DNA from: Streptomyces sp. Je 1-332
Lineage (GTDB): Bacteria > Actinomycetota > Actinomycetes > Streptomycetales > Streptomycetaceae
Assembly: GCF_040730185.1 (NCBI RefSeq)
Contig: NZ_CP160402.1
Span: 3,782,001-3,846,000 of the forward strand
DNA length: 64,000 nt
Direction: 5' to 3'
In this document: one piece after another, positions 15,245 to 23,089 of the stretch
Layout: the number at the start of each line of letters is the position of its first letter
How positions within the stretch are numbered: position 1 is the first letter of the stretch
Notes under the pieces: model-generated
Told to the model about the DNA's origin: nothing
The model's database searches: none
The model's input: the letters and a program-made list of their open reading frames with translations, nothing else
Program-made: the position numbers and the translations under genes

Positions 15245-15883
15245 TCACGCGAGCAGGTCGTCCACTTGTGCTTCGCCTTCACGGTACCTGCGGGCGATCT
15301 CCGCGCTGCAATCGTCCGCCGTGCGCTGCAGCTGCTGGCGGCGCCGGGAAACCTGCTGCTCGTAGCGCGTGAGCCGGCCCATGGCCGTGTGCAGCTCGTC
15401 GTCCGTGCGGGCGTCCAGGTCGGAGAGCTCGACCTCGGCGAGCATCTCCGTCGCCAGGAGGCCGTACTCCGCGCTGTGCGGCGTGCCCAGCGTCACATGC
15501 CGGGCCGACGACCGGTGCCGGGCGGGGGCGTCCGTGAGGATCTCCGAGAGCCGGTCCACGAGTGGCCCCTCCGGAGCCGGGCCGCCCTCCGGTCCCGGCG
15601 CCGCGGGGTCCCTGCGGCGCGCGACCTCGGCCCGCAGGATGTCGATACGCCCCTGGAGCAGACGCCGCACATAGCTCAGGTCGGCCTCGTTCTGCTGCGC
15701 GTCCCTGCGCAGCTCACGCAGCTCGCGCAGGAGCAGCGCGGCGATGTCGTGCTCGGGCTGCTCGGACAGCACCGCGCCGGCCGTGCGCTGCCTGGGCGGG
15801 CGCGGCACGTTCGTACGTCGCGCCGCGCTCAGGCGGGTCAGCGACACAGATCCGGGCGGCTGCCCCGTACTTGGTGTGCTCAT
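15245..15883 (-). CDS. rsiG: RsiG, c-di-GMP-dependent anti-sigma factor for WhiG
   Basis: 212 residues. Two exact copies of the c-di-GMP-binding signature E(X)3S(X)2R(X)3Q(X)3D are present: EADLSYVRRLLQGRID near residue 65 and EQQVSRRRQQLQRTAD near residue 173. Both lie in predicted long helices, forming the antiparallel coiled coil known for S. venezuelae RsiG. With c-di-GMP bound, RsiG holds the sporulation sigma factor WhiG inactive in the cytoplasm. The middle part (about 90-140) is proline/alanine-rich linker. The start is the ATG at 15883. No sigma factor gene is adjacent, as expected because whiG is elsewhere. Confidence 0.88.
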   Translation of the reverse strand: MSTPSTGQPPGSVSLTRLSAARRTNVPRPPRQRTAGAVLSEQPEHDIAALLLRELRELRRDAQQNEADLSYVRRLLQGRIDILRAEVARRRDPAAPGPEGGPAPEGPLVDRLSEILTDAPARHRSSARHVTLGTPHSAEYGLLATEMLAEVELSDLDARTDDELHTAMGRLTRYEQQVSRRRQQLQRTADDCSAEIARRYREGEAQVDDLLA

Positions 15884-16118
15884 GTGGCTCTACCGTCCCC
15901 TCGACCGGCGCGGTACACCGCGTGTGAGCATCGTGCCACCCCCGGTGGCCGCTATGTGAGCGAGTGCCCCTAATCGGCCCCAGATGGGGGGTTCAGGACA
16001 CCCCATGGGCGGCGCATACGGCGGCGCACCACGGCCGTACGGAGCAGGCGCCGGGAGAGGGCCGGGCGGGGGCCGGGCGGACGGCCGGGCAGGCGGCCGA
16101 GCAGGCATGATGGGCCGT

Positions 16119-16556
16119 ATGCGTGCTGTGGTGCAGAGGGTGGACGGGGCGAGCGTCGTCGTCGACGGCGAGAACGGACCCGAGACGGTCGGCGAGATCA
16201 CCGGCGAGGGACTGTGCGTCCTGGTGGGCGTGACCCACGAGGACACCAAGGAGAAGGCGGCCCAACTGGCTCGAAAACTCTGGTCCGTTCGGATGCTGGC
16301 CGACGAGAAGTCCTGCTCCGACATCGACGCCCCGCTGTTGGTCATCAGCCAGTTCACGCTGTACGGCGACGCACGCAAGGGCCGCAGGCCCACCTGGAAC
16401 GCCGCCGCACCCGGCGACGTCGCCGAGCCCCTGGTCGACGAGGTCGTCGCCCAACTGCGGTCCCTGGGCGCCACGGTGGCGACGGGCCGCTTCGGCGCCC
16501 AGATGCGGGTGACCCTGACGAACGACGGCCCGTTCACGGTGCTGCTGGAAATGTGA
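16119..16556 (+). CDS. dtd: D-aminoacyl-tRNA deacylase
   Basis: About 145 residues, the normal DTD length. Starts [13 protein letters not shown]; the catalytic SQFTLYGDA motif lies near residue 77 and the specificity motif [12 protein letters not shown] at the C-terminus (the usual form is NGPVT; DGPFT is a common actinobacterial variant). It hydrolyses D-amino acids from mischarged tRNAs, enforcing chirality in translation. Two upstream ATGs (16107, 16110) exist, but MRAVVQRV is the conserved family start. The upstream region is a GC-only run of CGGGCGG repeats. Confidence 0.93.
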   Translation: MRAVVQRVDGASVVVDGENGPETVGEITGEGLCVLVGVTHEDTKEKAAQLARKLWSVRMLADEKSCSDIDAPLLVISQFTLYGDARKGRRPTWNAAAPGDVAEPLVDEVVAQLRSLGATVATGRFGAQMRVTLTNDGPFTVLLEM

Positions 16557-16562
16557 CAGCAA

Positions 16563-16615
16563 CGGGTGGGCGGGCAAATCGGGCGGGTGGGCGGGAAAGA
16601 TCCGCCGCGAAGCGG
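16563..16615. repeat. Dispersed intergenic repeat with CGCCGC hairpin
   Basis: GGGTGGGCGGGCAAATCGGG followed by GGGTGGGCGGGAAAGATCCG and the hairpin CCGC-gaa-GCGG. It sits between the convergent dtd and ygfZ genes, where the hairpin could act as a terminator. Confidence 0.7.
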
Positions 16616-16650
16616 CGTGCAGGACCACCGCCCAAGGCGAGCCGCCCAGG

Positions 16651-17616
16651 CTACGGCTCGACCACGACCTCCTGCGAAGCCGCCACCGCCCCCGCCAGCA
16701 GCCCCGCGTCCAGCGGAACGTTCCGCTTCACCAGGGCCAGGGCGATCGGGCCCAGCTCGTGGTGACGTACCGCCGTCGTGATGAAGCCCAGCTTCCGGCC
16801 CTCCTCGCCCTCCGAGGCCAGACGCAGCTCCGTACCGGCCACCGGCAGGTGGACCTCGCTGCCGTCCAGGTGCAGGAAGACCAGGCGGCGCGGCGGCTTG
16901 CCCAGGTTCTGGACGCGGGCGACCGTCTCCTGACCGCGGTAACAGCCCTTCTGCAGATGCACCGCCGTACCGATCCAGCCCAGCTCGTGCGGGATCGTGC
17001 GGTGATCCGTCTCGAAGCCGAGCCGCGGCCTGTGCGCCTCCACGCGCAACGCCTCGTAGGCGAGGATGCCGATCGCGGGGCCGTTCGCCTCCGCGTACGA
17101 CTCAAGAGACGCACGCGGCAGGAACAGGTCCCGGCCGTGCGCCGTCTCCCGTACGACGACACCTTCCGGGACCGGCGCGATCGAACCGGCCGGCAGGTAC
17201 ACGACCGCGAACTCGTCCGTACGGTCGGCGACTTCGACCCGGTTGAAGAACTTCATGCTCTCCAGATACGCAACCAGCGCCTCCTGCGAACCGGGCTCGA
17301 CATGCGCCCACACCGTCTCGCCGTCGTCGACGAGATACAGGGCGTGCTCGATGTGGCCGTTCGCGGAGAGGATCAGCGCCTCGGTGGCCTGCCCGACCGG
17401 CAGCTCCGTCACATGCTGGGTGAGCAGCAGATGCAGCCAGCTCAGCCGGTCGGGGCCGGAGACGGTGACGACGCCGCGGTGCGAGAGGTCGACGAAACCG
17501 GTGCCGTCGGCGAGGGCGCGCTGCTCACGGAACAGATCGCCGTAGTGGGCCGCGACGCCTTCGTCCACGCCCTCGGCGGGGACGGCGCCGGGCAGGGACA
17601 GGAGGGGGCTCTTCAT
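16651..17616 (-). CDS. ygfZ: YgfZ/CAF17 family folate-binding protein
   Basis: About 321 residues. The diagnostic K-G-C-Y-x-G-Q-E motif is present as QKGCYRGQETVARV near residue 218, within a GcvT-like tetrahydrofolate-binding fold. The family supports Fe-S cluster assembly or repair. The ATG at 17616 (MKSPLLSL) is chosen; an upstream in-frame alternative start at 17628 adds four residues. It lies 34 bases after nur on the same strand, possibly in one operon with nur and the nitrobindin gene. Confidence 0.9.
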   Translation of the reverse strand: MKSPLLSLPGAVPAEGVDEGVAAHYGDLFREQRALADGTGFVDLSHRGVVTVSGPDRLSWLHLLLTQHVTELPVGQATEALILSANGHIEHALYLVDDGETVWAHVEPGSQEALVAYLESMKFFNRVEVADRTDEFAVVYLPAGSIAPVPEGVVVRETAHGRDLFLPRASLESYAEANGPAIGILAYEALRVEAHRPRLGFETDHRTIPHELGWIGTAVHLQKGCYRGQETVARVQNLGKPPRRLVFLHLDGSEVHLPVAGTELRLASEGEEGRKLGFITTAVRHHELGPIALALVKRNVPLDAGLLAGAVAASQEVVVEP

Positions 17617-17650
17617 GTTCACCCACACTACGACCTGCCGGTACGCGCGG

Positions 17651-18094
17651 TTATTCCTTGCCGGCAGGCCCGGACTCGTGGCCGGAACAGTTCTCGCAAC
17701 GCCCGAAGATCGCGAAGTGCTTCAGATCCGTGTCGAAACCGAACGTGTCCCGCAGCTTCGCGGTGAACTCCGCGGCCACCGACACATCCGCCTCGATGAC
17801 GTTCGTGCAGTCCCTGCACACCAGGTGGATGTGGTGGTGGCGGTCCGCCAGGTGGTACGTCGGCGCGCCGTGCCCCAGATGCGCGTGACTGACCAGGCCG
17901 AGCTCCTCCAGGAGCTCCAGCGTGCGGTACACCGTGGAAATGTTGACCCCCGACGCCGTCTTCCGCACTTCGCCGAGGATGTCGTCGGGGGTCGCGTGCT
18001 CAAGGGTGTCGACGGCTTCGAGGACAAGCTGGCGCTGCGGCGTCAGCCGGTATCCGCGCTGCCGCAGGTCGCTTTTCCAGTCGGTGCTCACCAC
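17651..18094 (-). CDS. nur: Fur-family nickel regulator Nur
   Basis: 147 residues. Fur family: winged helix LRQRGYRLTPQRQLVLEAVD, then NISTVYRTLELLEELGLVSH; metal-binding segment HHHIHLVCRDC with a second CENC pair in the C-terminal domain. In Streptomyces this protein is the nickel-responsive repressor Nur, which controls nickel uptake and the Fe/Ni superoxide dismutases. The assignment over Fur or Zur rests on my memory of the S. coelicolor sequence and its genomic neighbours. It follows the nitrobindin gene by 16 bases. Confidence 0.85.
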   Translation of the reverse strand: MVSTDWKSDLRQRGYRLTPQRQLVLEAVDTLEHATPDDILGEVRKTASGVNISTVYRTLELLEELGLVSHAHLGHGAPTYHLADRHHHIHLVCRDCTNVIEADVSVAAEFTAKLRDTFGFDTDLKHFAIFGRCENCSGHESGPAGKE

Positions 18095-18110
18095 ACCTCG
18101 GAGTGTAGGC

Positions 18111-18683
18111 CTACTTGAAGAAAGCGATGCCGTCGTCCGGAAGATCGCCGAGGCCCCTGGCCATCTCGGCGACGTCCTCGGGCGAGACGACCTTCTTCAG
18201 CTGCGCCGACATGTACGGCCGCAGCGGCACCTCGGGGGTCTGCTTCTCGCCGACCCACATGAGGTCGCCCTTCACATACCCGTAGAGACGCTTGCCGCCG
18301 GTGTACGGGCCGGAGGCCGCCGTACGGGCGACCGCGTCCGTGACCAGGTCGATCTGCGGCTTCTGGTCGGCGAGCTCGCCGTACCAGACCTCGACGACGC
18401 CGTCGTCGCGCACCATCACGGTCTCGACCTTGCGGTCCTTGTCGATGCGCCAGAAGCCCGACTCGGACTCCAGCGGCTTGACCTTGTTGCCCTCGGCGTC
18501 GAGCACCCACGTGTGCGAGTGGTACTCGATGAAGTCCCGCCCGTCATGGGTGAAGGACACTTCCTGGCCGAAGTTCGCCTTCTCGGCGCCGGGGAAGTCG
18601 GTGACGCCCGCGCCGGCCCAGTTGCCGAGGAGCCAAACGAGGGGCACGAGGTCGGGGTGCAGGTCGGACGGAATCTCGATCAT
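18111..18683 (-). CDS. Nitrobindin-like (FABP/DUF1794) haem-binding protein
   Basis: 190 residues forming a predicted ten-stranded beta barrel. The signature GNWAGAG (GxWxGxG) is at about residue 20 and the typical WRIDKDRKVETVMVRDDGVVE-type strands follow. Related proteins bind haem b and isomerise peroxynitrite to nitrate. No signal peptide, so it is cytoplasmic. Same strand as nur, 16 bases upstream of it. Confidence 0.85.
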   Translation of the reverse strand: MIEIPSDLHPDLVPLVWLLGNWAGAGVTDFPGAEKANFGQEVSFTHDGRDFIEYHSHTWVLDAEGNKVKPLESESGFWRIDKDRKVETVMVRDDGVVEVWYGELADQKPQIDLVTDAVARTAASGPYTGGKRLYGYVKGDLMWVGEKQTPEVPLRPYMSAQLKKVVSPEDVAEMARGLGDLPDDGIAFFK

Positions 18684-18728
18684 GGGAAGCTCAGACGATC
18701 TCTAGGTGGCGTACGGGACGTACGGGGC

Positions 18729-18830
18729 TCAGCGCTGACCCTGGTACAGCTTCTTCACGGCCAGTCCGGCGAACGCGAGAACGCCGACGCAGACCAGAAC
18801 CAGCAGGGCGGAGAAGAAGGCCTCAAGCAC
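18729..18830 (-). CDS. 33-residue single-helix membrane protein
   Basis: Short gene: GTG at 18830 with a strong RBS GAGGAGC seven bases upstream, stop TGA at 18729. One hydrophobic helix (FFSALLVLVCVGVLAFAGLA) with a basic KKLYQGQR tail. It sits 45 bases upstream of the nitrobindin gene on the same strand and may head that operon. The strong RBS and clean membrane helix support it as real; function unknown. Confidence 0.65.
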   Translation of the reverse strand: MLEAFFSALLVLVCVGVLAFAGLAVKKLYQGQR

Positions 18831-18967
18831 GGGGTGCTCCTCGGTGAGCTATGGGGTGAGCTAGTGGGGCAGGTATCAGAGCCGCTCCCACTGTAGTCGT
18901 GCGCGCCCCGCCGCTCTCTGCGAGGTGGCCTTACGAGTGACCGCGTGGATGGCCATACGATGCCGCC

Positions 18968-19330
18968 ATGGCGAAGAAGCTCGTGATCAAGGTGACAGCG
19001 GGGGCCGACGCCCCCGAGCGCTGCTCCCAGGCGTTCACGGTGGCGGCCGTGGCCGTGGCCAGCGGGGTGGAGGTCTCGCTCTGGCTGACCGGCGAGTCGT
19101 CGTGGTTCGCACTGCCGGGCCGCGCGGCGGAGTTCGAACTGCCGCACGCCGCGCCGCTGCCCGGCCTGCTCGACTCGATCCTGGCCGGGGGCCGGATCAC
19201 CCTCTGCACGCAGTGCGCGGCGCGCCGCGACATCACCGAGAAGGACGTGCTCGAAGGGGTGCGGATCGCGGGCGCGCAGGTGTTCGTCCAGGAAGCCACG
19301 ACGGACGACGTCCAGGCACTCGTCTACTGA
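18968..19330 (+). CDS. DsrE-family protein
   Basis: 120 residues. DsrE fold: KLVIKVTAGADAPERCSQAF, AVASGVEVSLWLTGESSW, then the cysteine-bearing loop ITLCTQCAARRDI and GAQVFVQEA. The C-x-x-C in the loop could be redox active or sulfur-carrying. It is divergent from the small membrane protein gene. Substrate unknown. Confidence 0.8.
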   Translation: MAKKLVIKVTAGADAPERCSQAFTVAAVAVASGVEVSLWLTGESSWFALPGRAAEFELPHAAPLPGLLDSILAGGRITLCTQCAARRDITEKDVLEGVRIAGAQVFVQEATTDDVQALVY

Positions 19331-19363
19331 CAACTCCGAGCACCCCGCCACACCCAGCCCCGC

Positions 19364-19627
19364 CTACTGCCGTGGCCGCCGCTTGCCGTCCAGCTCGTCC
19401 CACCACTCGTCGGACTTCGAGTCCCCCGAGGGATCGTCCCACCAGCGGTCATCGGGACCGCGCCGGTTGGCGACCATGGCGGCGACGGGCGGAATCACCA
19501 TCGCCACGACACACATCCCGACGGCCACAGGGATGGACCAGAGCCGCACGACGCCCCACGCCAGGACGAAGAGAGTTACGCAGACCCCCATCATGGCGAA
19601 GTAGGCGTGCCGCCTTCGCGCATACAT
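19364..19627 (-). CDS. DUF3099 small membrane protein
   Basis: About 87 residues starting MYARRRHAYFAMMG, the usual DUF3099 start. Two membrane helices (about residues 9-28 and 33-50) are followed by an acidic Trp-rich tail (DDRWWDDPSG, DEWWDEL). The upstream in-frame extension to 19675 runs into the TnpB element boundary and is not conserved-looking. Function unknown. Confidence 0.75.
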   Translation of the reverse strand: MYARRRHAYFAMMGVCVTLFVLAWGVVRLWSIPVAVGMCVVAMVIPPVAAMVANRRGPDDRWWDDPSGDSKSDEWWDELDGKRRPRQ

Positions 19628-19667
19628 ACAACCAGCGTAAGCCGAAGGACCGCACCCCGATCCAGTG

Positions 19668-21394
19668 GCGTCCAACCGTTCCTGATCATCAAGTCTTGCC
19701 GGGCTCCGGATACGGAACCGATCTCGATGGCCTGCCCGGAACGGTTCTGGGCAGACTGGACCGCTGTTCGATGCCGTCGGCGCAGCGCATCACGTGCGAC
19801 GTCCTCGGGGTGAACTTGGGCCTTGAGCGCGTGACCAAGGCGGGCTGGAGTGATGACACGGTCGGGCGATGGTCTTCCGTACCAGCCCCGGAATGCGCTC
19901 TCACGCCTCCGATGCGGGCGGCTTCCGTCTGCTTGCGGAGTACGGTCTTCTCTGCCCTGCGCCGCGCGCCCAAGCCCTGGCCAAGCCTCCCGAGCACGAT
20001 CGCCGCAGCGTCGTGTCGGGACGTCTTGTGCGACTTCGTGCTGGTGGTCCTGCGCCAGTGCTGGGCACCCCAACGACTGGAATAGGCGGGATCCACCACG
20101 ATCACTGCCAGGCCCGCCCGATGCGCCATCGCGACCAGCCTGGCGGCGAACCTCGCCGTCGGCATCCCCGCCACAACAGCCCGGAATCGTCGCCCGCCGG
20201 GCCCCATCCACCCGCAGGCTTCACGGGCGGTGTCGAAATCCAGGTCCTCGATGACCAGAGCTGTAGCCCCCAAGTCCTTGGCACGGCGAATCAGCGTGCT
20301 GCAGGCATGCCGGACGTGGGCATCGCGCCTCGAACCGGAGCCGCGGTAGTCGACTTCGACACGTTCCGGGCGCCCCACCGGGTTGCCATGTACGTCCAGG
20401 CGCCAAGCGGCGAGATGGTCGGCATTGTGATCGACGCCCACCACCCCGCCTGCCAACGCCGACTTCATCAACTGCTCGTCGTACGCGAAGGCGCAGTCGG
20501 CCTCCAGTCGATAGCGACCGAAACGATCACAGTGCGCGGCGTGGCGGGTGGCGAGCTCGGGAGGCAGCTTGATGAGTACCGTTCCCCGCGGACTGATCTG
20601 GATCGACTGGTTGCCGTAAGTCTTGCCCGACTCCCCGTCGGCCTCGATTCGGGTGCGCGCATCGCTCCAACGCCGCCGCCACTGGACCAGGTCGGTACCG
20701 GCCTCGTCCAGGTGCAGCCGGTTGCCCAAAAGATCCTTCCCGCCGCGCACCACGTGCACCCTCCCCGCGGCGAGCTCGGCAGCAACCCTGGCGGCATGGG
20801 CGCTCAGATGCTGAAGGCGCTGTTGCTTTGCAGCCCGTACGTGCTGAGTGGGATATCCGCGGGTACGGGTGACCACATCACAGGAGGCCACCGGAACCGC
20901 GAGACGCTCCTTGATCGCGGCGACCGCCGCGTTGAGCCGGCGCAGGTGGGCGGCCTGCCCACGGCGGGCCAGTTCCCACTGTTCATTGGATCCCCGCACG
21001 ATCGTCCCGGCCCAGCGGGAAGAGGTCAGGGCAGTCAGCTCTCGCTTGCGGCGTGCGAAATCCGCAGCGGAATGCTCTTCCCCCAGGAACGTTCGTTCAG
21101 CCAGATCTCGCACGGCCAACTCAGACAACAGGCTGCCGAGTTCACGCAGGATCAACTCGTCACGCGTCGAGAGCCGCAACCGGGTCCGCACCGCCAGGCC
21201 GGGCGAGGGCGTCGCAAGACGGGGCGGTGCAAGAACGCGCAAGCCGGAGGGAGACCGCTCCACCATGCCTCCCCCTCTCGTACGCCCGTCGAACAGGACA
21301 ACGAACCGCGGGAATGAAGGTCACTCTGGTGGCCCAACGCGTTCTGATGCCGAACGGCACGAAGGGCCGCGTCCCGGATACGGAGCGTCCAACC
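19668..21394 (-). mobile_element. TnpB-only (IS200/IS605-type) element, ends tentative
   Basis: A single tnpB-like gene without a tnpA, between DUF3099 and DUF1416. GCGTCCAACC occurs at both proposed edges (19668-19677 and 21385-21394), and CCGGATACGGA occurs near both (19706-19716 and 21374-21384), all in the same orientation. In TnpB systems the 3' end of the gene overlaps the guide (omega) RNA and the guide lies just outside the right end, here left of 19668. The exact ends need comparison with empty sites. Confidence 0.5.
19689..21266 (-). CDS. TnpB-like RNA-guided nuclease/transposase accessory protein
   Basis: 525 residues. RuvC catalytic residues seem intact: D279 in GVVGVDHN, E340 in ALVIEDLDF and D419 in SHKTSRHDAAAIV. 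The region between RuvC-II and III has VDPAYSSRWGAQHW but no C-x2-C pairs, so the usual TnpB zinc finger is missing or highly altered. A C-terminal extension of about 90 residues follows RuvC-III. Family members are omega-RNA-guided DNA nucleases that help retain the transposon. This large, zinc-less actinobacterial form is distinct from the well-studied ones. Confidence 0.8.
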   Translation of the reverse strand: MVERSPSGLRVLAPPRLATPSPGLAVRTRLRLSTRDELILRELGSLLSELAVRDLAERTFLGEEHSAADFARRKRELTALTSSRWAGTIVRGSNEQWELARRGQAAHLRRLNAAVAAIKERLAVPVASCDVVTRTRGYPTQHVRAAKQQRLQHLSAHAARVAAELAAGRVHVVRGGKDLLGNRLHLDEAGTDLVQWRRRWSDARTRIEADGESGKTYGNQSIQISPRGTVLIKLPPELATRHAAHCDRFGRYRLEADCAFAYDEQLMKSALAGGVVGVDHNADHLAAWRLDVHGNPVGRPERVEVDYRGSGSRRDAHVRHACSTLIRRAKDLGATALVIEDLDFDTAREACGWMGPGGRRFRAVVAGMPTARFAARLVAMAHRAGLAVIVVDPAYSSRWGAQHWRRTTSTKSHKTSRHDAAAIVLGRLGQGLGARRRAEKTVLRKQTEAARIGGVRAHSGAGTEDHRPTVSSLQPALVTRSRPKFTPRTSHVMRCADGIEQRSSLPRTVPGRPSRSVPYPEPGKT

Positions 21395-21446
21395 CCCTGG
21401 GATGCGGCCCTCGGCCGTTCACGCGCATCGAACCGCGCGCGAAGAA

Positions 21447-21734
21447 CTAGACCGCGATCGCGACCTCCGCCAGGCCGCCCGTCTGGGCCACGACCGTGCG
21501 GTCCGCCGTGCCGCCCGGGATCAGGGCGCGCAGCGTCCACGTGCCCTCGGCCGCGTAGAAGCGGAACTGGCCGGTGGCCGAGGTGGGGACCTCGGCGGTG
21601 AACTCGCCGGTCGAGTCGAGCAGGCGCACGTAGCCGCTGACGGGCTCGCCGCCGCGGGTCACCTGGCCCTGGATGGTGGTCTCGCCGGGCTTGATGGTCG
21701 AGGCGTCGGGGCCGCCGGCCTTCGCTCCACACAT
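21447..21734 (-). CDS. DUF1416 protein
   Basis: 95 residues; starts MCGAKAGGPDAS and then a single beta-sandwich-like domain (TIQGQVTRGGEPVSGYVRLL, FRFYAAEGTWTLRALIPGG) of the DUF1416 type. It follows cysA by about 30 bases and is always linked to it in Streptomyces as I recall, so it is likely involved in sulfur metabolism. Its Cys2 may carry a cofactor or sulfur (inference). Confidence 0.85.
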   Translation of the reverse strand: MCGAKAGGPDASTIKPGETTIQGQVTRGGEPVSGYVRLLDSTGEFTAEVPTSATGQFRFYAAEGTWTLRALIPGGTADRTVVAQTGGLAEVAIAV

Positions 21735-21764
21735 ATGTCGAATCCGTCCTTCAGGCCTTGTGGG

Positions 21765-22610
21765 TTACTTGTTGGCGCCGAGCTCGATCGGCACACCGAC
21801 CAGGGAGCCGTACTCGGTCCAGGAGCCGTCGTAGTTCTTGACGTTGGTCTGGCCGAGCAGCTCGTGCAGGACGAACCAGGTCAGGGCCGAACGCTCACCG
21901 ATGCGGCAGTACGCGATGGTGTCCTTGGCCAGGTCGACCTGCTCGTCCTCGTAGAGGGCCTTGAGCTCGTCGTCCGACTTGAAGGTGCCGTCGTCGTTGG
22001 CGTTCTTCGACCACGGGATGTTGCGCGCGGACGGGACGTGGCCCGGACGCTGCGACTGCTCCTGCGGCAGGTGCGCGGGGGCGAGCAGCTTGCCGCTGAA
22101 CTCGTCGGGCGAGCGCACGTCGACCAGGTTCTGCGCGCCGATCGCGTTGACGACGTCGTCACGGAAGGCGCGGATCGAGGTGTCCTGGGGCTTGGCCTTG
22201 TAGGACGTGGCGGGGCGGCTCGGGACCTCGGAGCCGTCGACCAGGTCGCGGGAGTCGAGCTCCCACTTCTTGCGGCCGCCGTCGAGGAGCTTCACGTCCT
22301 GGTGGCCGTAGAGCTTGAAGTACCAGAAGGCGTAGGACGCGAACCAGTTGTTGTTGCCGCCGTAGAGGACGACGGTGGTGTCGTTCGCGATGCCCTTGGC
22401 CGACAGGAGCTTCTCGAAGCCCTCCTGGTCGACGAAGTCGCGGCGGACCGGGTCCTGGAGGTCGTCGGTCCAGTCGATGCGGATCGCGTTCTTGATGTGG
22501 TTCTTGTCGTACGCGGAGGTGTCTTCGTCGACCTCGACGATGGCGACCTTCGGGTCGTCGATGTGGGCCTCGACCCAGTCGGCGTCTACCAGGACGTCGC
22601 TGCGGCTCAT
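21765..22610 (-). CDS. cysA: Thiosulfate sulfurtransferase (rhodanese)
   Basis: 281 residues with two rhodanese domains: an inactive N-terminal one (about 1-140) and a C-terminal one with the active-site loop YCRIGERS near residue 230. It transfers sulfane sulfur from thiosulfate to a thiophilic acceptor. The ATG at 22610 has RBS GGAGGAGAAG; longer in-frame extensions upstream cover the leader-peptide region and are not coding. Expression is probably controlled by the cysteine-rich leader peptide and hairpin upstream. Confidence 0.92.
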   Translation of the reverse strand: MSRSDVLVDADWVEAHIDDPKVAIVEVDEDTSAYDKNHIKNAIRIDWTDDLQDPVRRDFVDQEGFEKLLSAKGIANDTTVVLYGGNNNWFASYAFWYFKLYGHQDVKLLDGGRKKWELDSRDLVDGSEVPSRPATSYKAKPQDTSIRAFRDDVVNAIGAQNLVDVRSPDEFSGKLLAPAHLPQEQSQRPGHVPSARNIPWSKNANDDGTFKSDDELKALYEDEQVDLAKDTIAYCRIGERSALTWFVLHELLGQTNVKNYDGSWTEYGSLVGVPIELGANK

Positions 22611-22749
22611 ACTTCTTCTCCTCCGGGGCAGTTGCGGCGGGGCTGCGGTGCTGTGCGAGGGGTTCGTGGCGGGTACGGGCGGTGACTGCGCTGTAGCGCG
22701 GCGTACGCGGCACGGGGTGGCCCTGACGGTGTCAACGGGCCGGGGGATA

Positions 22750-22767
22750 CGGGAGTCGGAGCTCCCG
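22750..22767 (-). promoter_or_regulatory. Attenuator-type hairpin after the leader peptide
   Basis: CGGGAG, 6-base loop, CTCCCG, two bases after the leader peptide stop codon and 140 bases before cysA. Placement fits ribosome-mediated attenuation by cysteine supply. Confidence 0.5.
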
Positions 22768-22768
22768 C

Positions 22769-22849
22769 TCAGAAGGTGCGACAGAGCATGGCGGCGACGC
22801 GGCACAGGTCTACTGCCCGCCGCTTCGTGAGGTCCGCCTGTCGCTGCAT
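22769..22849 (-). CDS. Cysteine-containing leader peptide upstream of cysA
   Basis: 26 residues, ATG at 22849. The core LTKRRAVDLCRVAAMLCR is the recurrent Streptomyces leader-peptide pattern found before sulfur-assimilation genes. Two Cys codons (residues 16 and 23) close to the stop make translation sensitive to charged tRNA-Cys. A hairpin follows at once and cysA lies downstream. It is too short for routine gene finding. Confidence 0.8.
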   Translation of the reverse strand: MQRQADLTKRRAVDLCRVAAMLCRTF

Positions 22850-23089
22850 GCGTCCGATCGTAAGGACGCGAGGGTGGCCGTGTCACCGGGGTGTCGGATG
22901 GTGAGACGGGATCATCCATGATGTGGGATGCGTGCGGGTTGGATCGAACGGAGAAGCCGCCCGCGCGGGGGCGGGGAGCGGGGTTCGCTCCTGTCGCATC
23001 CATCGCGCGGACGGCTTTGTCTCGTACTGCGGAACGGCCGCTCCGGGCGGGCAATCCGGGAGGCCGCTGCGGGCCTCAGCCCGCGTACC

